Below are positions 1 through 10,209 of a DNA stretch of 64,000 nt, one piece after another (positions within the stretch are counted from its first letter, which is position 1; each line of letters opens with the position of its first letter). The stretch is taken from NCBI RefSeq assembly GCF_027596085.1, contig NC_072472.1, forward strand, positions 17,113,971 through 17,177,970. The letters run 5' to 3'. The DNA is from Anoplopoma fimbria (Eukaryota > Chordata > Actinopteri > Perciformes > Anoplopomatidae). The notes under the pieces were generated by a model. The model saw nothing but the letters and a program-made list of their open reading frames with translations, was not told where the DNA came from and ran no database searches. Made by a program: the position numbers and the translations under genes.

Positions 1-508
1 ATCTCTCCACTCTGCCAGGAATATATTTTTGAGAGAGAAACACTAAATTTAATAATTTTAAATTAGTTAAACTTCAAGAAACTGTCACTAAAGAATTTTA
101 GAATCAGCCTTTAAAAATGTCTGTGAATAAGTGCGTGATGATGATGTTAAAATCACCATTCATTTAGAGAATGGTGGCAGGATATGTTTTGCTGGAAGTG
201 CAGAATAGAAGTGGGAACTTTCCTATAATGTTGGTAAAAGTCCCACCTAGATGGTTTTGTTGAAAAATCCCTTTGACTTCTTATTTATGTGTATTATTGG
301 ATATCAAGATGTGATTATACATTATTAGAGCCATGATCGTTTTAAGGCATAGTAAAACAGCTAAAAAAAAAAAAAGAATGAGTAGAGGCATGAAATGAAG
401 GTACTCGAGTAAAATACAACAATCTTTGTATTGTACTTTCGTACAGCACTTAAGTGAATGTAGCACTATTTGATGCTACACAGAGTCATCGATCAGCCCC
501 TGCTTTAC

Positions 509-1100
509 CTTCTTCTTCATTGCTGTGCTTGACATCCCCCTCAGCAGACACGATGTAGAGTATTTCTCTGAGCTGCAAGTCTGATGACTTTGGTCAGTGT
601 CTGCAGCAGCTCTCCTCTTGCTCTCCTTCCGCTGCAGAACAGATACAAATATTTCCATGTAGCTGTCACTTAACGTTAGCTCTAATGAAGCAGACAACCG
701 ACATGACTGTAAAGGACTAAACGCTTACAATGACAAACAAATCAAACATGTGTATCCGGTCATGAGCTTATACGACACGGACGAATATATAAACAGTTCA
801 CTAACTTTATTTAAACTCTTTTAAATGTTGTGTATAAACAGCTAAGCTAATGCTAAGTTAGCTAGCACGAAAAATAGTCCATATATATATGTATCAGGTG
901 ACGTTAGCTTAGCCTAGCTAAACGGCTAACCTAGACAGCTCGGAGAAACTCGGGAGTGTATCGTCTACTTACCCCGACGGGGTATATCGGTTGGTTGAAT
1001 TCAAGCAATTTCAGACGACTGTGTTTAATTTGTGTTTAAGATTACAGTTGTACACATTACTCGATGGAAGCAGGCAGTGAAGTCAAGATCAGCTGCTTCC
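509..1100 (-). other. Possible 5' exons of an unidentified minus-strand gene
   Basis: Two splice-like blocks are visible on the minus strand. One ends at 973 with a strong donor (GGG then GTAAGT). The second runs 706 down to 509, with an acceptor after TCCTTTACAG and a donor AAG/GTAAAG. Inside the second block a frame starting with ATG at 658 is open to the donor and encodes a short Lys/Ser-rich stretch ending M-K-K-K. If unspliced, the frame stays open to a stop at 476. The surrounding DNA (830-1,160) is richer in CpG and in GCTAA/TTAGC words than the flanks, as at a fish promoter. I do not recognise the product, and it could be a noncoding transcript or chance. Confidence 0.3.
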
Positions 1101-1201
1101 TGTTTACGCCAAAGTCACATGATGGAGAGATGGGCGGTTATGCCCGGAGTTTTGTCTCACGGACAGATTCTCCTCCAGTACCAGATCAAGTTCACCACTG
1201 A

Positions 1202-1203
<2 letters not shown>

Positions 1204-1294
<91 letters not shown>
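1204..1294. repeat. (CA)n microsatellite
   Basis: About 45 uninterrupted CA units. The open frames read through it on either strand (Thr-His or Cys-Val repeats) are artefacts of the repeat. Confidence 0.97.
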
Positions 1295-1295
<1 letters not shown>

Positions 1296-1309
1296 TAAGG
1301 TTACACACA

Positions 1310-3040
1310 TTTTGAATCAGGGTGATGAAAGTAGATACAGTTAGAGTATTTTGGTAGCATAAAGTTCAAATTGCCTAACAGGCATTACTCAGGGAGAATT
1401 ATCCTCTTTTCATCTTCTTCTTTAATAGTGTCGAAATATGTTTGGTAGATACTATTAGTACATTTTTATTCAATATTGCATAAGGGAAACTTAAAAAAAT
1501 GCATATAAGCAAATTATACTGCATTTGCTATTACAAACAGTGGCGCATTTATTTATATTTATTTATATAAAAAACTATTCAAGGGTTTGAAAGGGTTGGG
1601 TTCAACTTTCTTGATAAACCCTTGTTTCAGTCGAGAAATATGAAATGTTTACACTTGGATGTACCTGTCATTTTTTCAAGTAAAAGATCAAATTAATAAC
1701 ATGTTGACAATCTGAGAAAAATAAAAAAAAGTTGAATGTCTTCATGTAGATTCTCATTTTGTGGTTGTCAGGATAAATAAAAGAATGAGTTTAATGTAAA
1801 TCATGGACAAGAAAATAATAACTACTGTACATAAAAAATAATTAACATCAACATTTATTTTGAATGTGTGTCTCTGAGAAATGAATTACAGTAAGTCTTA
1901 AACTGTAAAATGTATTTAATAGTGAATTGGTAATAATCTGTGTTTTTTTTCTGCATGCAATTCAAATATAATTTGCAGTGGAAAAGCACACAGACAACAT
2001 ATTTAGATCATGTGAGGAGAAAGGTGCTTCTTCTCTGGGTTGCTGGTTGTAGTTTTGGTTTTCACCCTATTCTTGATTATCTGCTTATAAGCAATGTGTT
2101 GTCTTAATGAACAGTCATGGTGGACACGTTTTGTTCAAGGTTGTACAGCAATAGTATTGTGTTATTTCGCCTTGTCGCTGGCATAAGCATACTCAAGGCA
2201 TCCCGACCAGGAAACCAAAAAAAAAGAGGCGAAAGAGGCAGAAAGCAACCACAACGCTGAAGTAAAGTTTTGTTGCAGTTCCCGACAACAGCAACTAGAT
2301 GGCAGTTAACAGTCGTGACGTCATGACGTCACGTCCGGGCTAACGTCCGTTAAACTGGCTTTTGTAACTCTGAGCAAACTGCTTTCACTCTGCATTTAAA
2401 TGTACAGACGGTGTTAATTGTACGCGTTTGTCAGGGTAGTGTGGTATACAGTGTCGCGTTTAATGAGCAGGATGTGCTGCTTGACCAATAGTCTATCAAA
2501 GCAAATAGACCAGTAAAATAAATATTGCTTATTGCTTCACACTTTCACCTATTTCATCTGTACCGTTTACCTGGGCTGTCCTTAAACTAAGAAATTCTGC
2601 ACTTAATACCCTGACCATGGCGTGTACTTCAATAACCAAATACCACAACCTTAAAGAATGTCGCTGACGTTTGTCTTTCTGAACATTGTTCAGCTGAAGA
2701 GAAGCAAAATGTGTTTTTCTTAAACAGAAATTGCCTTTTTAGAGACCACAGTGATGGAATATATGACTGACCTCATCTGCATGCAGTGTAGGAGAACATT
2801 TAAAAAAAAATATTTGAAATAAGGACTCCCTCTTGAAGCAAACTATGATTACCAAGAGGGACACAGCAGCACAGGACAAAGGGCAAAGACAAAGAGCAGC
2901 TGATTTGGACCACTTGTCTTCTTTTGAGATGATGAGCAAATGAGAGAAGTCACTGCCAATGACATGGCTATAAATAATATATTAAAGCACAAGAACCACT
3001 TTACACACACCTGAAATACTTGGTGTTATTTTTATATGAT
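1310..3040. other. Spacer, no gene seen
   Basis: AT-rich spacer without a convincing coding exon. The only notable site is the tandem CRE at 2,316-2,331. The short open frames here lack family similarity and splice context. Confidence 0.6.
2316..2331. promoter_or_regulatory. Tandem perfect cAMP response elements
   Basis: Two back-to-back copies of the palindrome TGACGTCA, followed by a CpG-containing stretch. TGACGTCA is the full CREB/ATF site. It lies about 1.7 kb beyond the chmp1b stop codon and 1.2 kb from the possible minus-strand exons at 973-1,100, so the gene it would serve is unclear. Confidence 0.5.
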
Positions 3041-3354
3041 TACACATTCATATAATGGTCCTTGTCTTCTTTTTTTGCACAGAATTTCTGACATTTCCTA
3101 CAAATGCGTAGCAATGGTGACTTTTAGTGTTATCCTTTAGATTTTTTGGGGGAATATCCATTAGATGTTGATATATACTTTCTACAAATATCTTCAACTG
3201 CATAATGTTGAGAAATGAGACCCTTTGTGACAGCTGGATCAGCAAATACCATGGATATAAAGTACATGACTTTGTTTTGCAGTTCATTTTCACAATTGAT
3301 GTCTTACGATAGATGGAATAAATATTTATATGCAATGACAAAAAAAATGATGAG

Positions 3355-3360
3355 TTTATT
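3355..3360 (-). terminator. Candidate polyadenylation signal for chmp1b
   Basis: Minus-strand AATAAA about 0.7 kb beyond the chmp1b stop codon, a reasonable 3' UTR length. Single-motif evidence only. Confidence 0.3.
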
Positions 3361-4071
3361 GAAAAGGCAAAGAGATAAAAGTATTATAAAATTTTATTGT
3401 TCACTTACTGTATGTAGTCTCCATACTGTAACCCCTTCCCAAATGATCAGTGAATATGTTTAAGATGACCTGACAAACACACAGGCTAATCATCCGGTAT
3501 CTTCTCAAAATATTCCTCAGAAATAAAATACAACAAATCTAAACATGGAGTCAGTTCAACAGTAAGTGGGAAGGTCTTTCACACTCTGAAACCGAGAAGG
3601 GAAAATGCATATATGTTTTCTGCAATCATGCACGTATGAAGATAAAATGTAATTCTATACTCCAAAACCTCAAGCTTATTCACCATAATGATATGAAATT
3701 GACTTATGAATACAGAATAATAACTGCCACACTCGATATTCTTAGCTAAATGTCTGATGTTCTTAAGTATACATATCAAACAATTAAGTTACATTAGATC
3801 TTCCTTGTGTAAATATGTATATTTAAGAAATAAATACATTTTCCATAACCAGCATCTCAGTAAGTTTACAGAATCCAAAGGTTATTATTAACACACACCC
3901 AACGAGGGCTATTATCCGCGGGACAAAACAATGATACAGTCGCTCCTCTACAAAGAGACACAAGATGTAAAGAGGAGAAAAGACATAATGCAAATAAAAG
4001 ATGTTTGGGAGTAGTATTCAGGTAGCATTTTGGAGCTCTGCATGACGATGCAAGTCCACTGCAGTTGTCTT

Positions 4072-6399
4072 TTACATTTGATCTCGGAGTTTGGCCAGTC
4101 TTTGAGACAGTTCATCCTTTTGGACAAGAGAGAACAAAGATTAGTGAGCAAGATGAAGATGAGAGAAGAATCAGGGTTATTTTGAGAATCCATTCTAGTA
4201 AAGTTTTTTTCCAAAAAAACAGTCAAACTTTATCAAATACTGCATTTTTTGACTTTGTTTGTCTTTACTGTAATCACATTTCATCACAATCAGTCTTTTT
4301 CACTCAGTCTTTGTGATAAACGCTTAATTTACATTAATACAAGCCATCTGGTTTATGATATTTTTTATGTGTATTTAAAGTGTATCTGTGCCAGATGTGG
4401 AACAATCTTAACACCAAGTGTGCATGTGTACCTGCTCCGCAGAGGCCACGCTGGTACCCACTGATCCCGTCTGTCCCTGAGGGAGCTCCATGTTCAGGTC
4501 CAATCTAAACATGACGCACACAGCAACATTCAAAACCTTATTATTAGGTTACAAACACAATGTCTTTGCTCACATTATACTGAATACCACTGTCTGAAAC
4601 ATTCTTCTCAATGTCTATCATCTATCAATCTCTTTTAAATAACAACCACTATTGCGCTTCAATCTAAGAAGGCATAGAATACACCTGTGTGTGTGATTGA
4701 ACATCATTTCCCAAAGAATGTAGAAACAAAGAATGATAAGGTTACCCTGCTTCATCAGCCAGTTCATGCATCAATGAGTCCACTTGATTCTGAAAACACA
4801 CATGAGATTTACAGTGAATGTGTTTGTCTTTAAAAAAAACCAACAAGAAACAATAGAAGAGCAGAGGAGAGAAATGTACCTGTGGTGTTGTGAGTGTTGT
4901 CGTGCTGCTCATGGTGTCCTCCATATGGGCGGTCTGAACATCCAGAGTTTCAAATTGGCGCTCAAATTTGTCCATGAGACCTGAAATCTGAAAGAAAAAA
5001 AGGATTGAAACATTATTCTATAACTAGGAGGACTTTTGTTACAAATGGCTTTGAAAATTACATTGATTTTGCTAAAAAAGAAATATGGGAGAAAATATTT
5101 TTTCATGTGTAAATTACTCTCTACCTTTTCCAGATTCATAGACTTCAGGGTGGCGTCCATGCCTTTCACCACTCCAGCCATAGATTTTGTGACCTGAGAA
5201 ATAAAACAACATCACTAAAATGACAACAAACACGCTTACTTAAGTCTCAAATGCCAATCTTCAGCCTTAACTGATTTTCCAAGTATCATAGCAGTATGCA
5301 GTGACCCAGTATTCAATGTACCTGGTTCATCGTAACTGCAGTTTGGACTCTCGCTGCCACTGCATCTATCCGAGCACTCATCCTCAAGAAGTTTACCGAC
5401 TGGTTCTTCTGTCGGATGGCGTTCTCTGCATGGATCCTTGCCACCTCCATATTCCCCTTCTGGATGGCCTAGAGACGGCAAAAAAAATAAATAAGGCGGT
5501 ACAGTAAACTCTTCTATGGCCTTTGGTTGTGTGTTATCTTGATGACCGGCTTCAGAGGGAAACTTACTTTCTTAATTTTAGCCTTCTCTATTTTTTCCTC
5601 TTTGTCACATTTCTTGGAATTTCTTTGGAGTTCTTTGGCAGCGAACTTTAAATTGAAGAGCTGTTCTGTGATATGAGGTTAAGGAAGCACAAAGTCCAAA
5701 CAAACACAACAAGCAACCTTTGACAACTCTAAAAATTCAGAGTTTGTGTTGTCAGAGGAAATAGCAATGGGGTATTGACATACATGTATTAAATGTGTTA
5801 AGTAGTTATCTCAACTTAGATCCAGCTAATAATTTATGGAATTGCAATAAAATATATGGCATTTCGTGAGATATTTAGGATAAACATATTTGGAAACACT
5901 GTACTCTTGACTAAGTCAAGCCTCAGTGACAAACACAGTTATGTAACTGGTATATTTGAGTTTCTTCAATGATTTTTTTTAAATCAAAGACAATTTCATA
6001 ACATGATTACATAGGAAGAAAAGTCAAACGTTATGACGAAGGCGCGCGCTTGTCTATTAACTTGTGTGTCTGGAGGGTTAACTAGCACTCTGCCTACATG
6101 GCTCAACTGTACATCAAATGTCGGTTGTTGGGTATTTCCAGCCATTTGCATTGAAGCTTCCGAGGCCTTCGGTCCACTTCTGTCCAAGTCTACGACGTCT
6201 GTAAATAACTAGACATTGTTCAGGTTATTCAATAACATGTTTCTGGTCAATAGCTGCCGTACTTGTCGGTGTTTCCTGTGTCTGTCAGGCACACAGCCCA
6301 CCAGTATCGTCCTGTTGTTATGTCTTGTCCCCCCACACTGACGCTGCACAACACCCTAACGAGCCGCTGTTTTTAAAGGATACTTTCCATTGCCGGCAT
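4072..6399 (-). CDS. chmp1b: Charged multivesicular body protein 1B (ESCRT-III), 8 exons
   Basis: Complete gene. Coding exons, in transcript order: 6399-6384, 5665-5568, 5468-5322, 5193-5125, 4987-4880, 4789-4746, 4504-4432, 4116-4072. All junctions are GT-AG and phases agree, giving 199 aa, the length of human CHMP1B. The N-terminus [18 protein letters not shown] begins the basic helical ESCRT-III core. The middle holds NAIRQKN and [17 protein letters not shown]. The C-terminus [14 protein letters not shown] is a MIM1-type helix that in this family binds MIT domains of VPS4 and spastin. The family acts on the cytosolic face of endosomes and at the midbody, in membrane scission and late ESCRT-III remodelling. 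The start ATG at 6,399 lies in a 16-nt coding part of exon 1, and the next Met (codon 4) is an alternative. CHMP1A is excluded by the match to 1B-specific residues such as [11 protein letters not shown] followed by NQVD. Confidence 0.95.
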
Positions 6400-7264
6400 C
6401 TTCAGGCGACTTCTATCCAAACCAACAGTTAAACGACGAAACAATGACGGGCAGTCCGCAAAAAAACCGTCAAACTTGTCTGTGAAAGTTCAGTCTTTCG
6501 GGTTTCGGTCTTCGTCCGTTCGCCTTCTTCCGCACTTCCTGATGTCTTACCAAAATATGAACGACGTCATCGTCACGTGGTGGCGGTATTCCATACGACG
6601 TCACTGCCCCCCCCCTCCTCCTCCTCCTCCTCCTCCTCCTCGCAAAAATGTGAATGAAAACGAAAAAAAAAAAAAACCCAACAAGCGTTCACACAGAAAC
6701 GTGACACGTTTAACGTTGATATTGACGCGTCGGTGCGCTCTGCTGAGGGCCTCCAGCGGGGTTAAAGGGGACGTCGTGCCGCTGTGTCGGCGGTGAAAGC
6801 GGCTGATTGATGATTAGATTTATGGCGTGGATGTCGGCGGGGAGAGAGGATGACTCACCCCGTCTGATGTGACGCTCACCCCGCAACAGCTCGGCAGCTC
6901 AGCCTGACGCGTCGGTGTGCTCCACCAGTAAACAGTCAAACTTTATCAATTTGTTAATATTAGTTTGAATGGCCCCAAGTATACAGCATACATTGTTTGT
7001 TTGAAACATTTGGTTGTCACCTGCTGGCGTTAGATTAAAAAAACAGCGAGCGTCGTGATTTACCGAACATTTCGTGACGCCTGATTGCCATGGAAACAGA
7101 GCTCCTGCGCTGAGAGGAAGCTGTCCGCGTTAACTTGAGCTCCAGCCTCTCCGCCGGTCGGTAAACCTGTTGGTTCGCTCTGTGGGCTGGTTTTTGCTTT
7201 TTTTTTGCATTTTTCGTGTTGCTGCTCTGGCTTTACTTTCCATCTCAATTTGACCACAAATCAG
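6400..7264. promoter_or_regulatory. Divergent CpG-rich promoter region, chmp1b / tent5d, with tent5d noncoding exon 1
   Basis: CpG-rich DNA between the chmp1b start and a strong plus-strand donor (CAG/GTGAGT) ending at 7,264. That donor probably closes a noncoding first exon of the TENT5 gene, whose coding exon has its acceptor at 10,200. The region contains GTCACGTG at 6,572-6,579 beside an ACGTCA half-CRE, a pyrimidine run with CCT repeats at 6,606-6,641, and CCCC/GC-box-like runs. No TATA box stands out. Transcription start sites are inferred, not seen. Confidence 0.55.
6606..6641. repeat. C-run plus (CCT)n repeat in promoter
   Basis: About ten C residues followed by about nine CTC/CCT units, 200-240 bp upstream of the chmp1b start. 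Such polypurine/polypyrimidine tracts are length-variable. An open frame through it is a repeat artefact. Confidence 0.9.
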
Positions 7265-10200
7265 GTGAGTTTTTTAAACTGTGCGGCTGTTGTGTTGTTG
7301 TGCCTTAGTCTGGAAAAAAAACGCAGTTAATATTACTGTTATTTTACTCAAGTATATGGCCCCAAATATAAGACTGATCAACTTAAGACCTGCATCTTTT
7401 TCTTGTAATGAAAAAATGTGCACCAAAAAAACAGATGCTGAGGGATGTAGTTAGTTGACAAATGGGCAATATTTGAGTTTAAACATCAAAGAACAAAAGT
7501 GCAAAAATAGTGTTGGTCATATAAGTGTTTAAAATGTCCACCAATATGTGTGCCTCCAGATCACGACAGTCTATAGGCTGAATAATACAGTCTTTAAAAT
7601 GCTATAATCCATTCACGAGGCTTACTTGTGAAAAAAATGATGAATGTCACAGTCCTAAACCACCAGTGATGCGTTTTGTGTCGTTCTTTGCGCACAGGGA
7701 GATAATCCAGGAGAGCCAGAGAGTGATGCTTCATTCAGGGGCTGTATGACTCATATAGTCTTATCTATAAGGAAGCCAAGTGGCAGAGGAGCAGTGCTGC
7801 TGCAGGACCGAGCTGATGCAACCCCTGAGATTCACTAGAGGCTGCTGTGGGCCATGCTTCCCTGTGTTATTACTGTCACTGACTTTATTTACAATGATTA
7901 ACACCTAATACTCAGATGATCAAGTGCTGTTTACAATGCATGAAATGACCAGGGCAGCTTGAAAACTGGCACAGTTTGCTGTGTTTTCACTGCAAAACAT
8001 ATTTTTGAAAATATTCATATTACGCTTGGCTTGGCTACATTGAATTTAATGTATTAAATGCAACAGTTATTTTTATATATTTTTTCCTCTATCTTGATCC
8101 AAACTATATCTAAAAAAACATGCCAAAAAATAAATACAAAAAATAACAGAACAATATATGATATAGATGGTGATCATTTCTACTGCTTAATACTTTTGGC
8201 ACACACCTGGTATGAATTTCTGATTAAGTAAAGACATTTAAAGAAAGGATTAATAAAATAATAATCTTAGGTGATAGTTTAAGTACCATTGATACGATGA
8301 CCTGAACGTTTGTGCATCCTCACATTTTCTGACAAGCTTTATGATATAGCATTGTTTTGCCTACCTTGAACTCAAATATTAAATTTCATAAACAACAGGC
8401 TATATTTTGATAGAATTTTGAGAAGCATAAGTATGGTTGAGCAGCAGTAAAAAAAATAAAATAAAAAATAGAGCAACAAGTGGCAAAGATTTCCTCACTG
8501 AAAAAATCTAGGAAAAAATGTGCAAGTTTAATCTTGCATTAAGTAAAAGAGATGATGAAACAATCTTTCAAAACAAAGTGAGGGTCATTAGTAACTCTAA
8601 TGAAAGTCCTTTAAAGCATTCTAGGCTAAACATTTGCCTCAGTAGTACATTACAGTCATTTAGCAGACGCTTTTATCCAAAGCGACTTACAATCAGTAGT
8701 GTATTACATATCATTCACCCATTCACACACTGATGACAGGCTACCACGCAAGGTGCCACCATCAGACTCTAACTAACATTCATGCAACATCCAGTCCACA
8801 CCGATGGCAAGCCTTCGGGGGGCAACTTGGGGTTCAGTGTCTTGCCCAAGGACACATTGACTGCTGAAGCCGGGTATTGAACCACCGACCTTCTGATTGG
8901 AGAACTACCTTGCTCTCCACTACGCCATAACAATAATGATGACGGACCCTTCTTCCTTGTACAAGTACAATATTGTCACATTATAACAGCAGGAATTAGC
9001 ACATAACTATTTATTAGACTCATAACGTGCCTATTGTGCAACCACAGGATTATATGCCTTGTTTGGTATAACACGCTTAGATTCAGCACTCTTATACTTC
9101 AGACGAAGAGAGCTCGTACATACAGGTGCAATATAAAAAGACACGTCCAGAGTGTCTCTTATAGATCTATCAATCAGATTGTCTCTACAGCAGCCAGCCA
9201 GTGAATAACAGTCGGGTGAGTCACCTGTAACCAGTGGACTGGCACATGATAATGGAGGCATTTCAACATGGCGACTGCCTGAAAGCTTATCTAGTGAGAC
9301 CAACAAGTAAAACCACATGAGAAACAACAGATGACATTCATAATACAACGGGAATGTATTTGGTTGCTGTCAGAAACACAATGCATTGGGTTGTTATTTT
9401 ACAGCTCAATCAGGCACAGTCCTACAGATTTGTTGTCTGCATTAGATTGGTTGAAGAAAATATCTGTTATCATGACAACCATGTTATACAATATTCTGAT
9501 CTAAGAAATAAATGTGATAGCACATTCTTATTTGCATGTCGCTTGTTATATTACCTCGTGCAAGTGCACAGAGAAGTTCAACTTGGTCAAATTTAATTAG
9601 TTTCAGTGTATCACTATAGCTTATATTCAAGAACTCACAATGCCATTCAATAGATTTTTCCATATGTTACGATGCCGTTGCCACCTAGTGGTATTATCAC
9701 TCATGGCTCACAGCTCGCTTTGAGTATGTTACTGCCCTTTTTGCTAAATGTTGAAGAAAATCAGAGCAGCTTTCAAATCCAGCTGATAAACAACGTCACA
9801 TTGCATAGCACAAACTGCATCAGAGAGGAACGAGGGTGGAAACACCTCTGAAAAAAGGCCTCAGCACAGTTATATTTGTTTGACAGCATGTGTGCGTAGG
9901 AAACAAAAGGAGCAAATGCCAGATCTGCTTAGACGTAGACTTTCAAGTTAAAAAATGAGGATGAATGGATGGATGTAAACAACGTTCTGGGTCCATACAG
10001 ACAGCATGTTAAGTTTTTCTGTTCACTTTCTGTGCATTGCCCTTTGAAAATGTCTTATGGCACAGAAGACGAAAGGGCAAGGTTAGCGGATTAGGTTTTT
10101 GTTATATAATACTCTGTTGTACTGCTTCAGTCTTTCACTGGCCATTATTCCTAGCATAAGCCACAATGTGATATATATATGTCAGACCTCTGTTTCACAG
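7265..10200 (+). other. Putative first intron of the TENT5 gene
   Basis: Bounded by CAG/GTGAGT at 7,264-7,270 and by a pyrimidine-rich acceptor ending TGTTTCACAG at 10,200. The interior is AT-rich with one interspersed repeat (8,645-8,930) and no other convincing exon. Confidence 0.5.
8645..8930 (+). repeat. Teleost interspersed repeat (TTTAGCAGACGC core)
   Basis: Carries the widespread fish-repeat core TTTAGCAGACGCTTTTATCC followed by AAAGCGACTTACA, and ends in a stretch reading GGGTATTGAACCACCGACC...CTCCACTACGCCA, as in other copies of this family. A short copy of the same core lies in reverse orientation at 32,731-32,766. Boundaries are approximate and the transposon class was not determined. 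Confidence 0.75.
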
Positions 10201-10209
10201 GTGAGGACG

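Noticed and set aside
1032..1310. Open frames through the CA/GT repeat on both strands
   Set aside because: Thr-His and Cys-Val repeats are produced by the microsatellite alone.
10099..10209. In-frame upstream extension of the TENT5 frame (37 residues, hydrophobic start)
   Set aside because: It lies before a clear acceptor (TGTTTCACAG at 10,200) and has no family similarity, so it is intron read-through and not a signal peptide.
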